NCBI GenBank assembly: GCA_900660155.1
Contig: CABFPE010000038.1
Span: 1,137,019 to 1,201,018 of the forward strand
Reading direction: 5' to 3'
DNA from: Hofstenia miamia
Lineage: Eukaryota; Xenacoelomorpha; Acoela; Hofsteniidae
DNA length: 64,000 bases
How positions within the stretch are numbered: position 1 is the first letter of the stretch; each line of letters starts with the position of its first letter. The notes beneath the pieces are model-generated. The model was given only the letters and a program-made list of their open reading frames with translations, was not told the origin of the DNA and did no database searches. Below, one piece after another: positions 36,401 through 48,090 of this stretch. The position numbers were made by a program, and so were the translations under genes.

Positions 36401-39400
36401 GAGTTGGCTTGTGCACAATTTCAACCTATTTAAGGTTTTTTTGAATAGGAAGCCTTGTCTATGAGCAGGCCTCTAAGAAACTTAATCACGGTGTGTGGGA
36501 AAATTTTTCCATTTAAAATTCAATTTATTGAAAGGTGTTTGAAGGCATAATTGTGCTTAAAGACAAAACCAGAGAACAACAAGACTGTGTACAACCAAAA
36601 ATTTTGTTTTGTTTAAATTTAGAAATTTTGTATTTTGTTTTAGCCGTTTGTTGATTAATTGTCTTAACCGGGTACTCAAAAAGTTCCTGGAATACCCAAT
36701 TGTGAATTGTTAACCATTTGAATTTCTTATTCGAACTTTAATTCATTCTAGTGCGACGCGAACTACTAATCAGTTCGTATATACAATCACGGCTTAGGTC
36801 ATTTATATTTTGTCTATTTCAAAAGCATTGGAGATAATGCTCATTTCTATTTTAAGGCACAGCAGTGCTCACATATATTGTGTAAAAGTGTGACACAACT
36901 TAATTATCCAAAAGAGGCATGTATGTGGTTAATGGAGTCACCTTGAATTTGTTTGCGCACCTGAGGTGCTCATGACAAGGGTCTCGCGCATCCGGGAAAA
37001 GTGAGAGAATTTCGCTGGGCATATGATATTTTTTCTATTTTAGTTGAAGTTTTCTAAGAGCGCAGTCGGCGCCAAATTATTTCAATCTATTTCTTTTTCG
37101 CTCTTTGTTTGATTTATTACAGTATCCGTACTTGGTCTATATTCCTATTTTTAGCCTATATTTTTAGCTTGCCGATAATTCTATTAACATATTGTAAAAT
37201 ATGTCAGGCATACATTTTTTAACTTTATATTAACTGATTGAACTATTTGAACTGGTTTCTTTTGACTGTACATTCATAAGTCTCTTTTGTTATTTTAACA
37301 ACAATTAATCTATTGAGTTTGGACCGTTAGCTTTATTCTGATTGATTTCTTTTGCTCGAAAGTCACTGTTTGCTTTATACGGATTTGAGCAGGGTTCTTG
37401 CACCAAGCACCACGCTCAACCCGTTGTCAGTGATCGAGATTGGGCTGTCGATTCAATGGAGCAAGCGTGACTAGCCCACTATTCAGATTTAATTCTCTGA
37501 TGTAAGTGGGTTCGCTCTGTTCTTAAGAATTAGGCTAGGGTGTGGGGTTTCTTCGGAAACGGCGTGTACATGGGTGTCAGTACATGTCGAGAACGTTGAA
37601 GTCTCATGCCTTATAAGCATTGCCCTTAAGAATACTTGGGTATCCTCAGTTGTTCCACAGATTGGATTCTCCCTATAAGGGCTTGGTGACTTTTTATATT
37701 AAGCTTCTAATCGAAACCATCTAATTATTTTTCAATCCCCTAAGATGGGCCGTGGAACAATTAGACAACCTTAGGAGTGGCACCCATTCTATCAGAAATG
37801 ATTAGGGGCTTCTTCCTTGTTAGAGGCACTGATAATGCTGACCCTTTCTACTGCTGATAGAATGCTCCGTATCTGGCATATCGAGGTGACTTTGCGTTGC
37901 CGTAATGCTGCCAGGTTAGGTTGTCGATGGATATCCTCGTATAGGATTAAAGACCGTCACTTAGTCGAACTTATAACATTTATTTCAAAAATCTCATTTG
38001 AAGTGAAGGGTTCTTGAGCTTATCAACTGTTTCTGATTTTCTAGTTTGCGAACATCTGTAATTAATATATTCGACATATATCCTCATTGAGAATTCCTAA
38101 AAAGCCATGTTATGGCTATGTAGTCATTTTATAGTATGTCTTCATGTTAGTTTTACAGTAATCGGCTTAGTTTAATTCATTTCTTTCCCTTTCACAGTTT
38201 TCAACTTTTTGTTTCTAGTATTTAAATTGCTGATTGGAAGCAGTTTGTATTTTTGTCACTGTATTAAATGTATAAGTGTTTACTATCCTTTCAGGAAAAC
38301 TTGCGTTGATTGGCAGAGTCTGGAAACGTTTCCTGCATTAATTGATTGAGTCAGATCGAATACCAAAAATGTATATGCTTCACGCGACCTCGTTGGAAAG
38401 CCCAATGTGGGTTATCGAGCTTTAAAGAGCCACATAAATGAGTAAATCAAGCTCTACGATATCAATGACGCAACGAACAACTAATCATGTTGCATTCTCA
38501 TCAATTGTAATTTCAATGCTAATTGACGGATCTACTGGATCGGTATGCTTTTTTTCAGCTATAAGAAGTTTACAAATATTAGGTTGTTTCGAGATATAAT
38601 TTCAATGTATGTTTAGGAAGTTGTTAATCGGCCAAATTTGGAGAGATCAAGTGCTTTGATTGTAACTGTGTCTTGGTATCAGTTGTACAAATTGTTACAC
38701 GTTCAGGTTTTGTTGTGAAGTAAAATGTGGTCAAAGCTGGAATAATGTGGATCCTAAAATTTGTAAAAATCAATTTCTCGTACATCAGCAACATTGATAT
38801 ATCAGATATCTACATCTTCGGTATGGGATTGCGTTTGGTTTTGAACTATACTTTGCGTCTACGACCACTTCCAGACTGTGTGTCATAGATACCTTTTGTT
38901 CTAAATTTCTGAAATTACTTCTTATTCAGAAATTGTGCAAGTTGACATGAATAGTTCAAATGTTATTTGGTTATTCACGACGAAATTACAGGAAAACGGC
39001 GTGAAGATAATCCAACTTGTTCCCAAATGTAATATATGGAGCGTACCAAATAGCTTCCAAAAAACCATTTCTGAGCATTACAAAGTCTTGACAGCAGTGT
39101 ATTGGCTTTTCAAGGACATGCGAATTATGTCATCGGATTATCTGCAAATTTGCAAATGAATGGCCTCCATGAAGCACACTAGTTCAGCAATGGCGTTTCA
39201 CACTGCTGGGGGAAAAACTTGTGAGCTTTGCGTTTGCAAAAAAATTAATTCGTATCAGTAGTCGCCCCTAAGAAGTTGAAGTTGATCTCAGCAAATCAAT
39301 TCAAGAAATTAGAATTCTATGTCACTGGTAATGCGAAGCTATTTGAGAAATGTCCTTTGCATCGAATAAATGAATTCTGCAATAAAATGTGAAGAATGAC

Positions 39401-42400
39401 AGCTAAATTTGTCACATGGAAAATAGCGTTGAAGGAGAGTTTTCTATTAGTGAAAGTATTTCGCTGAATGGCCTGGAAGAAAGATCTGTTATATCTCAAA
39501 GAATTGTACATTCATTCATTTTGAACACTGATAGACCAACTACCCGGGTCTTTGCTGATGCAAACGTGATGCGGGTAGTTGTTTGAAGCAGACAGACATA
39601 TGTGGTGCCTGAAGAAGATCACAATGAAGGAGAACAGTACCTAAGTAGCAAAGAAACTAAGTGGCGGAGAAAAAATGATTGATTCAAAGATAAAAGAAAA
39701 ATTGTCCTTGTTGTTAGGATTTGTAAGTATTTTTGATTGTAAAAACAATTTAAATTGACAATATTTGCACTTTGTTTTTTTCGCCTGTAAATTTATGTCG
39801 TGGATTTTTTAAACTGGTCAGGAAAAGTCAGGGAATTCAAAAATTTGGAAAGGCGCGAGACCCTTGTATTGAGTGTGTCTTGAGGTGCTGAAAATTCACT
39901 AATTACCATGGCGTTGCATATAGAAAATATCTTAGGATTTGACATGACCAATCTTGCTTCCAGCTCGAGTCTACTTGAAGACAATAAGTATGACTTGTAG
40001 AAAAATATTTCACACATTCCTAGAGAGAGCAAAATATGTATAACAATATGCCCAACTTTTTCCAATTTGGATATCACTATTATAGGTTTTGAGACGAGAG
40101 GTTAACAGTTCAACAAGCGGTAAACATAGCATGTTTTAATTTGGATGAAGGCTTGGCCAATTACCCATGTTTGCTCCAGTTAAAATATTTGTATTTAATT
40201 TAGAAATTAGTAATTTATGAATTAATCTCCCGTCTAGTGTGTAATAGCTTAAATTAAGTTTACTGTTCAAACTCACATTGCTTATATGAATTAAAGCAAA
40301 CTTAAATGGAAATTACCCATGCATAAATATTAGGCTAGGACCTCTCCATGTTATGCCTTGGTTTAGGATTGCAATATTGCGGTGGGTAATAACGGAAAAT
40401 ATTACACCAAGCGTAAGTTGTTTTAAATCTTTAATCATTGGTTGAGTAGTTAAATTGGGAGCGGGATCAGTACATGTATTTTGCAAATTTAAATCTGTAC
40501 TTTACTCGCATTGATCTCAATCAGAAGTTCCAATTAATGCCGCATGAATGGAACGCTGGTTGCGCACTGTCCTTTGTAAACGTTTCATTTGTCTGGCGAT
40601 TATATATCGTTTATAAATTTGCTCGCAAGTATTTGTCTACACCGACAGCAGTGGTGCTCCGGAATTTCCGATCGCAAAAGTATTTGGTTGTTATATTCTC
40701 GTGATAAAGTTTGTCAAAGGTTATTAGCCAACACGCGAAACTCCCTCTAAACTAAAATGATCATAATTTAATTTCAAATATGAATCTCATAGAGCAAAAA
40801 TAATAACTATTCGCAAAGAAACTATTCAAACATTAGCTGAAAAGTTAATTAATTACTGCACTCTTCACAGACTACATTCCGATTGCAAATATTATGCATA
40901 CAAATATTATGTATACAGCCATATTTTTATAAGAAGCGCCCATTGGAAATACGAAGCTCAAATAAATATAAACTAAGAACATCTTTGTTAAGAATAATCA
41001 GTTTCCACTAGAGATGAGTTCACCTGTACTTCAGACTTCACCACACCCGACCTGTTACCAATATCAATTCTGACCTGATTTAAACCTGTTTAGTCCTGAT
41101 GTTCATAGTGAAAGGGATTTTATAGAGGCAACGTCATTCTCTTCACAAATTATATTTCCCATATTCTTACTCTGTATTTCAATGCAAACATCAGTTTTAG
41201 GTATTGAGATGTTCTTTGAAAACAGAAAATTGATGTAATTGATTAATTTTTAAAAAATACCTATCACACAACCATACTAACATCTTGATATTATTTAGGA
41301 TGTCCTTGATATACATACCAACTGTAATACTACATGTAAACGTAAACTTTTCATTGAGTAAACAGGTTGACCCTATCTTTAGTTAAAAGCCAATCATAGA
41401 TCAGCAAAGCATTTGCAATTGACGTTGCATATTTAGAATACAGTAATTATATACTTTTACTAAGTCTATCGTTTTTGATATTTTATGAGAGCCTGTAACA
41501 CATATAACAGTAAAACAAAGTACTGTTAGCAAATCAAACTGAGATAACGAGATGTGTTTCATTTAAGAAATAGAAAATTATATCAAATTGATCAAACAAT
41601 ATGAGTGCTGTCAAACCTGAATATGTTTTGTTCTGTACCTGATTTGTGATCCCTCAAAACCTACCTAGCCTGATTATTCCTGATAAATCTGATCGTGAGC
41701 TGACTCAACCCTAGTTTTCAGTAAGTCTCGAATAACGACTTGGCCTTTATAGTCTGCAAATAAATCAATACTGAATATAGCGACTGAAATCAGAAAAGCA
41801 CGTTATGCACTGAGTTCCCTTACAGACACAATCGCATGTTTGTGAGCAACTAAAAGATTAAGAAGCAAGGAGCTTCTACACTTTGCGCACAGTAATTTTT
41901 AAAAAGCAGACTGGTACATAGCTTAGTTTACTATAAAAATTTTATAAACTGGATTCAAGTGTTCTTGTTGATAAATCAAGTGTGTTTTTATATGAGAATT
42001 TATGCTTTCAAATACTATATGTAAGCTTTTAATTTTTTCGGATAGTTGGACTAAAAATTCACTTTGAAAGCAGCACTTATTCATTTATTGCTAATTAAAA
42101 CACCCATTAAGTACGCGTATTTGTGTTTTAAAAACAAATGTCTACTGTAAAGCACATATTTTCTACTGAAAAACGAGAAGTGAATGTTGATAAGGTTATC
42201 ACAAAAACAGTATATGCAATTATTTGTGTTTTCAGACAATCTTATTACCTTAAAGTGATTCTGTCTAAGAGCAAAAAAACATTGTTTTAAACGTTTTTTG
42301 GAAATAATATACTTTTTCTAACCCTGATAGCTACTATTAGTAAGCTCATAATGGGATTCAACATAAGCATCATCACGTTATTGCCCAAAATTTAATTTTG

Positions 42401-45400
42401 TAAATATTGCAGATTTCTCCAATTAATTGGTACATTCCTCAATTAATTAATTTTCGTCTAACCCCAATTGATTCAATATTCATTTTTACTTTGATTTTTC
42501 TGACACGTACAATTTTTCTTGCTCATGACCAGACTTTTCAAAGAGCCGAGCCGAGCCGAGCTTGAACAGTAATTAATTAATTATTTAAATGTCACACATT
42601 AAAAAAAATATTTTTTAATGGAAAACGCAGAATGATTCACTTCACAATTCTTATAGCGGTAGGACCATGAGTCTTCCATTTCTTTGGAATTGCTTTGGAA
42701 GAATGGAGGAAATCCGGGAATTGACTTTGACAAATTTTGTAGAAACATATGACAGACTTCGACCATGCGGATTATCCGTCCGATTTGATTTGTAAGTGAT
42801 TCCAAAGAACTAGGTCTTCATATGTCAGAACTGAAGGGATTGAGACCATGTACAACAAATCTATACACCTACAATAATGTACTCGATTTAGTTGTGATTC
42901 TATAAACTCTTTTGCATTAGGTGTTACTATGCTTTGAATGTGCTTATAATATTCAATGGTTAGTTAAGGAGTGTCATATGCTAAAATTGTGAATAAAAAT
43001 CATTTAACCAATGTATGATGATTACATTTATTACTTATTTCGTGCCTAAAATATTATAAACACAACATGTGGTTTGTTTAAAGTTTATTAATTTATTAAA
43101 TATCTAATACAACCCATTGAAATCCCCATGCATTGCACAGGCAGTTTCCTAGTTGTTAATAATTTTTCAGTTGTTTTAGCTTTTCGAAATGTAAACTCTT
43201 TGGTAGCTAGTTCGTCCTCAACAGACTTGACAACAAGCCGAGCCGAAGTTAAGTATTGCATTGGACATAGAACAAGCCCAAAACGAGCCTTCATTAAACG
43301 TAGCAAATTTATTGTTCTACTTCCCATTTTCATGCAAAATTACAACATCTTAGTCACTATAATTTTAACACTATTAATCTGACCCTAGAAATATTCTTAT
43401 TGTTTCATTCAATATAAGATTTTTGTGTTCCTTATAGTCTCATTTTAAATGATTATTAAATGACAGGAAGAATTATGCAAGAAAATCCTGAGAGCACAAG
43501 ATTTTTAAAGAACTTAGCGATTTAAAATTCTGTTTGGCAAGCCGAAAATATTCAAAATTTAAACGAGCCGAGCTTAACACTTCGGCTTGATGACAAGTCT
43601 ACCCATGTTTAGCTATTTGCTCCAACACATTGCAGCTTTGTTTTTAAAAAGTTTAGCTATTTGCTCCAACACATTGCAGCTTTGTTTTTAAAAAAGCCAA
43701 GGTTTTTTTCTATAAGTGATTTTGAAGTATAAACTACAAGTGTGAAATTGTATTGCAAGTAGATTCAGAAGTGGATATGTAACAATTTTGCAGCCGCTTT
43801 AACTATCCACTAGTAAGATGTACTGTCCTGCCTTGTTTTTGCTAAGTAAACCGATTGCAGTCAATTTCTTGGCCATATGCGCTCCTACAGTAAGCTGTAT
43901 AATTGCACGCTTGCTACAACNGCATTGGATATAGAACAAGCCCAAAACGAGCCTTCATTAAACGTAGCAAATTTATTGTTCTACTTCCCATTTTCATGCA
44001 AAATTACAACATCTTAGTCACTATAATTTTAACACTATTAATCTGACCCTAGAAATATTCTTATTGTTTCATTCAATATAAGATTTTTGTGTTCCTTATA
44101 GTCTCATTTTAAATGATTATTAAATGACAGGAAGAATTATGCAAGAAAATCCTGAGAGCACAAGATTTTTAAAGAACTTAGCGATTTAAAATTCTGTTTG
44201 GCAAGCCGAAAATATTCAAAATTTAAACGAGCCGAGCTTAACACTTCGGCTTGATGACAAGTCTACCCATGTTTAGCTATTTGCTCCAACACATTGCAGC
44301 TTTGTTTTTAAAAAAGCCAAGGTTTTTTTCTATAAGTGATTTTGAAGTATAAACTACAAGTGTGAAATTGTATTGCAAGTAGATTCAGAAGTGGATATGT
44401 AACAATTTTGCAGCCGCTTTAACTATCCACTAGTAAGATGTACTGTCCTGCCTTGTTTTTGCTAAGTAAACCGATTGCAGTCAATTTCTTGGCCATATGC
44501 GCTCCTACAGTAAGCTGTATAATTGCACGCTTGCTACAACCATTTAAACACACTTAATCTCGAAAATAATTCTGATTTGTTCTCATAATCTTTATTACAA
44601 AAACTGCCGCTATCCCGATCCAAACCGCTGTCAAACTTAAGTTTCAGAGAAGATATTCTACTAATGTATAAATATTGTCTCCACTATTTTTTGTGAATTA
44701 GAGATTTCTACATGACAATTAGGTTTAGGATATAGTTTTTCTTAATATTATATTATTTTATTTGGAAAAATTTCCAATGACATGTGAAAATTTTTTGGTA
44801 TTAACCACCCTTTTTTTATAATTTAAATTATACTGATACATTATTTAGGTTAGACACATTAAATAATCACATGATACACCCATACAAACAAACTAATCGG
44901 ATTAAAAATATATAAATGTTTCCCATATCTATCGGTTTCTTAACATTTCAAATATATTTTACATTTGAATTTAATGAAGTAACAATTTAGTTCTAACTTT
45001 TTAATAAGAAATATTTCAAATAGTAAGACCTTTGGAACTTTCTTTTTACATTGTCCTTAATCTCATCATTATTGCTAAATAAAGCCTTTATTTATTATTG
45101 TAAACCATAAAAAGAAGATTTAGAAGAAGAAACAATTAGTATTTCTGTCTGCACTCTCATTATGCTGTCTTTATATGGGACTCAAACCGTATGTGAGTTC
45201 CTAAGAAATGTCGTTATATTCCGCACAGTATTTGATGCTCTTTCATCATAAAACTTTCTGCTGAAGTAATCAAAAAAGTATGCGTAGCTGCTTGAGAGTA
45301 AACCGAGTCAATTGACTCGTTTGAGATCTTTTTTATTGAAAACTGTATACATTATAAATTATTATGTATATTGTCGGAAACTGCCAATCCAGCAGAGAAT

Positions 45401-46956
45401 TCAATAACAGGTGCACAAAATAGGCCGTAAAAGACGTTTATTTAGCTTCAATTTTCCAAATTTTCTTACACTGCCCGGTGATCTCTACAGTGCACAATTT
45501 TGCCTTGATTGAAATATTCTTCTGTTTACACTAGAGTCTTCTTTCAAAGGGCCGTTCTAGAGTGAAGATTGTTTGAACGATACAAATTTTCTAAATTTTA
45601 TTAATCTTTTAAAATTATAGAATTTCAGAAACCTTTTCTCTTTTTAAGAAGCATTACTACGTTTAATACATTTTTGGTGCAAATCCTGGTATGGACAATG
45701 ACTTTTTGTATTTGAAGTGTCATCTGGTAATTCTCTAGTAACATTCATTTGAAGCCGAAGTTTTTTATTTGCCTTTAGCGTTTATACCCTGTTCGTTTCC
45801 GTTCGCGATTCATGCGAAATTCAGTGCCCTTCCTTACGGATCCTATTGTGTACAAACTTTTGATATTTTATGTACAACGCGTAACCCAAGGGTAAGAAAT
45901 AAACGTACAAGGAGTAACTTTGCTTGTATTCCCATAATAATTATTTCTTTAACTTGAAAGTTTGTCTGGTAATATACACACAAATTTTTCACATTCTTAT
46001 GAATTTTTTTCTTAATAATGCTTATACATGCATTAGACTTATCATTTGAGTATTTAGATGTTTCTATATACAAATTTACATATTAATTTTTTTAGACGAT
46101 TCTGTTGAAACGAAGTTGCTTTTTTTAAAAATTAGACTCTGAAAGTTTGAAAAGCTTCCTTGAAAGTATATAATTAATGAAATTGAGTGTTTTCGAAATT
46201 TTCTCTCAAAGTGTACGAAGGAGATACTATAAATGTGGGGCTTGTACACAAGGAGTAAACTCTAAATAAAAAAATGTACAAACAGTAAATTATATATATA
46301 TATTCAATATATTGATAGTTTTGGATATCTTACTTTTTGTATTAAGTTTAGAAAATGTTGTTTTAAGCCATAATGTGTCTTTTAAATATAATTCATAGTC
46401 TAAATTTGGACTTACTATTAAATTACGTAGCAGCATTGAATTTTAGAAAATTACTGTTGAAATGTTTGATTTTAGCTGACTTCAAGTAGAGTGCGCTTAT
46501 AATTTTCATTTTTTAAATCATTTATCTAAGATGAACATTTATATTTGATTTTTAGGCATTGGTGGAAATCGATACATCATTTTCGAAGATCATCAATGGC
46601 ATTGTGAGTGCTTCTTCTGTAAATCTTGCAGTGCTTCATTGGTAGGTGTAAATTTCGTAGCTGAGGGTTACGGAACTGATTTGGAAATTTACTGTCAGCC
46701 ATGCGGATTCCAGAAACGTGGTTGGGACTTCTCTTCTTCAGGGCCTCAACCCCAGCAACAGCAAGCTACAACAGTAGTTAAGGAAGAATCGGCCTCCAGC
46801 TTAGTACACCAACAATCTTCGGACGCCTCTGCAGGTTCAAAGAAAAAGACTATCGAAACAAAGAAAACAACTACCACTGAAACCACCAAGAAAACGACTA
46901 CTACAAGCTCCTCCTCTGCTTCAAAAACAGGAAAAGTCACAAGCCGATTTCATTGA
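27107..46956 (+). CDS. FHL-like: Four-and-a-half LIM domain (FHL) protein, five exons seen, 5' end missing
   Basis: Five exons join in frame (intron phases 0, 1, 0, 1) to give 377 residues. In order they encode a half LIM finger (CWHC with CVKC), then four complete LIM domains: CEEC-CGDC, CTKC-CEQC, CSKC-CADC and CFEC-CQPC. That is exactly the FHL plan; the WHxxCFxC core recurs in each LIM (the third has YHRECFTC). LIM domains bind zinc and act as protein-protein adaptors at the cytoskeleton and in the nucleus; they are not enzymes. After LIM4 comes a tail of about 75 residues rich in Gln, Thr, Lys and Ser that FHL proteins do not usually have. The exon with the start codon was not found; the first visible exon opens with an acceptor at 27105-27106. 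Confidence 0.9.
27430..27462. repeat. (TA)n microsatellite in FHL intron
   Basis: About 16 TA units. Confidence 0.95.
27829..28076. mobile_element. Non-autonomous hAT-like MITE, 248 bp, with perfect 8-bp target duplication
   Basis: Starts CAGCGGCGTACGCA and ends TGCGTACGATCTG. It is flanked on both sides by ATGCTATT (27821-27828 and 28077-28084). The interior aligns with the MITE at 23323-23568, for example GGGTCTATTTTTTCAATATT against GGGTATATTTTCTCAATATT. It inserted into the first visible FHL intron. Confidence 0.88.
28085..29039. other. FHL intron sequence, no feature supported
   Basis: An open frame of 113 codons at 28469-28810 shows no domain words. I see no reason to call it a gene. 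Confidence 0.4.
29040..29220. repeat. Diverged interspersed repeat (copy B)
   Basis: Related to 15440-15620 and 29925-30120, sharing the AATGTTCA and CAAAGTCAGATGTTG-type words. Confidence 0.4.
29925..30120. repeat. Diverged interspersed repeat (copy C)
   Basis: Shares CTCCATACCCAATGTTCAGG and CCCATGGCATCAACAAC-type words with copies A and B. It includes a GC-richer patch at about 30030-30100. Confidence 0.4.
30121..34755. other. Rest of the first visible FHL intron
   Basis: AT-rich intron sequence with a 16-base gap at 32097-32112. I see no coding, RNA or clear transposon features. Confidence 0.5.
34756..34930 (+). CDS. FHL-like: FHL exon B: rest of LIM1 and start of LIM2
   Basis: Acceptor TTTTTTAG, then DLAFKEKHWHDVCFKCSDC, ending CTKCNDPFKAG with a split Gly codon before the donor GTAAGT (phase 1). 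Confidence 0.92.
35126..35401 (-). pseudogene. Antisense coding-like fragment in an FHL intron
   Basis: A minus-strand open frame of about 89 codons contains MNNVFQLILQFFRNTK, ACELSVGHRRERLIWQIAK and EDLSQRLNTTSSMMHEY. The composition is more protein-like than other intronic frames. The coding look continues upstream in another frame (LTVEER near 35430). It has no recognised domain. It may be a transposon or retrocopy relic, or chance. Confidence 0.25.
35651..35820 (+). CDS. FHL-like: FHL exon C: rest of LIM2 and start of LIM3
   Basis: Acceptor ATTTTTAG, then TMKLSWNKGEWHKECFQC, ending CSKCSD before the donor GTATGT (phase 0). Confidence 0.92.
36029..36215 (+). CDS. FHL-like: FHL exon D: rest of LIM3 and start of LIM4
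   Basis: Acceptor CTAGTTTAG after a 208-bp intron, then PIRAGGVTYRLEPYHRECF, ending CFECQQPIT with a split Gly codon before the donor GTTGGT (phase 1). No ATG-initiated frame covers it, so it is easy to overlook. Confidence 0.9.
36216..36961. other. Start of the 10.3-kb last FHL intron
   Basis: AT-rich and non-coding up to the transposon relic that begins after 36970. Confidence 0.5.
36971..39880 (+). mobile_element. Decayed DNA transposon, about 2.9 kb, family uncertain
   Basis: The ends carry a perfect inverted 15-mer, ACAAGGGTCTCGCGC at 36975-36989 and its complement at 39853-39867. A 9-bp direct repeat, TGAGGTGCT, flanks the element at 36962-36970 and 39881-39889, as expected of a target duplication (9 bp suggests Mutator-like, 8 bp hAT). 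The interior is GC-richer than the intron. It contains coding-like fragments, including VGKPNVGYRALKSHINE near 38395-38445, reminiscent of a zinc-finger segment in transposases, and an open frame at 38935-39159 (VPKCNIWSVPNSFQKTISEH). All are broken by stops, and I cannot name the superfamily. Confidence 0.6.
39890..41006. other. FHL last intron, no feature seen
   Basis: AT-rich intron DNA. Confidence 0.5.
41007..41715. repeat. Possible MITE with ACTAGRG-TGAGT ends
   Basis: Left end ACTAGAGATGAGTT, right end the inverse of ACTAGGGTTGAGTCA. Near both ends the sequence is rich in ACCTG and CCTGAT words. The target duplication is not clear. Confidence 0.4.
41716..42534. other. FHL last intron, no feature seen
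   Basis: AT-rich non-coding DNA. Confidence 0.5.
42535..43600. repeat. Interspersed repeat, GAGCCGA family (copy 2)
   Basis: Begins CTTTTCAAAGAGCCGAGCCG and ends near GAGCCGAGCTTAACACTTCG. It aligns in blocks with 24031-24545, but carries about 500 bp of extra sequence between the blocks at roughly 42880-43390. The GCCGAG word is repeated near both ends. Confidence 0.6.
43258..43920. repeat. Near-identical duplicate block, copy 1 (663 bp)
   Basis: Repeated at 43922-44540, directly after a single N at 43921. Apart from rare substitutions, the only difference I see is a 44-bp tandem duplication in this copy near 43607-43694 (TTTAGCTATTTGCTCCAACA occurs twice here and once there). This pattern fits two alleles placed side by side. 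Confidence 0.9.
43922..44540. repeat. Near-identical duplicate block, copy 2 (619 bp)
   Basis: See copy 1. This copy continues without a break into the following intron sequence, so it is probably the one in true context on its right side. Confidence 0.9.
44541..46555. other. End of the last FHL intron
   Basis: AT-rich. A perfect 16-bp palindrome, CGAGTCAATTGACTCG, lies at 45304-45319. No other feature is supported. Confidence 0.5.
46556..46956 (+). CDS. FHL-like: FHL exon E: rest of LIM4 and low-complexity C-terminal tail
   Basis: Acceptor GATTTTTAG, then IGGNRYIIFEDHQWHCECFF and the last zinc pair CQPC. After QKRGWDF the tail turns into QPQQQQ, mixed Ser/Glu/Lys, then Lys/Thr repeats (KKTTTT twice) and SSSSASKTGK, ending TSRFH at TGA 46954-46956. 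LIM4 would normally end an FHL protein. The opposite-strand open frame here is a shadow of the repeats. Confidence 0.92.
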
Positions 46957-48090
46957 CATTCTTACAGGCATGCGCGCGAATGTTTTTATTTGAAATTCTA
47001 CCTGTAGTGCTTTCATTGTTTAGTGTTAATTCAATAATTTTAAATTGCTATTAATGATCAATTGTTCGTTTATTTTATTAAAGCATATCGACTTAGTTTT
47101 CATTTTGGTTTGTTCATTGCTTATACTTTGAAAATGACACGATTTCACTATGAAATTAAAGTTTACAGTATTTGAAAAACCCTCCTGTTGTTTATTAGCA
47201 CTTTAATTTATTTTAGTTTGTATTTGTAATTCATAGCTTAAAAATTTCTAGATTTCTTACCTTTTTGCGAATCTAATGTGTACATTAATTCTTCTTAGTT
47301 TAATTTTTATGCAAGTCTGAGTCCGAGGGCGCCATCCGACATATTTTAGGAAGTCAAATTCACTAAGTCTAAGTTAGTAACAGTATATACCCTAATTAGA
47401 TTTTGTAGGCTTATGCTTATGTATATTGTCTTAATTCATACATTAAGACAGATAAATGCGCAAGCAGCAAGGATTGTTGGACCATTGATGCCACATTGTT
47501 GTTTTGATAGCTAAAATTATTTACATGGTGGTTTAGTACTACTAAGCTTAATTTTTTCATGACATTGAACAATTTTTTCTATTAATATTTTAATTAAAAT
47601 TGACTGAGGACATTTTTACACATTTTGACTTAATCATGGAATTTTATACCAAAATCATGATATATTTAGAGACATATTTTTGTTGAAAATTTGATTATTT
47701 AGAGTTTTTTATGAATTAAAGCATTGAAATCTTGCAAAAATTTATTTAAACATGTTTTAAAAATACAAAAAAGTTCTGTCTTCATTTTTTATAGAAGAGC
47801 AAGCAACATTGCTTTTCATCAATGCAAAGAGATACATTTCATTTTGAATAAAAGAATCCTTTACGACCAGTCCTTTGGTAGGCTAGCGGTTCATACCATC
47901 ACAAGGGAAAATTCCAAATTGGTGATGTTTATTACTAGCCTTCTTGCATTGTGGTGGTGGACCATTTAGTGTTGATCTTTCAATAGTCAACATAGTTTGT
48001 GTATTAAAAAGAGAAGGGGTAACACTGAAACAATATCTGAGTCAACTTCTCCTTATTGGCGTTCCTATCATTGTTTGAATGCAGTTGAAT
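46957..48090. other. FHL 3' flank
   Basis: Contains ATTAAA at 47077-47082, about 120 bp after the stop and a plausible poly(A) signal, and AATAAA near 47847. No further gene is seen. Confidence 0.4.

Noticed and set aside
38395-39160. Firm hAT assignment for the 2.9-kb transposon
   Set aside because: The flanking repeat is 9 bp, the ends do not start CAG, and the coding remains are too broken to classify.
46746-46940. Minus-strand open frame rich in Val and Phe opposite the FHL tail
   Set aside because: It is the complement of the Lys/Thr-repeat codons of the real exon.
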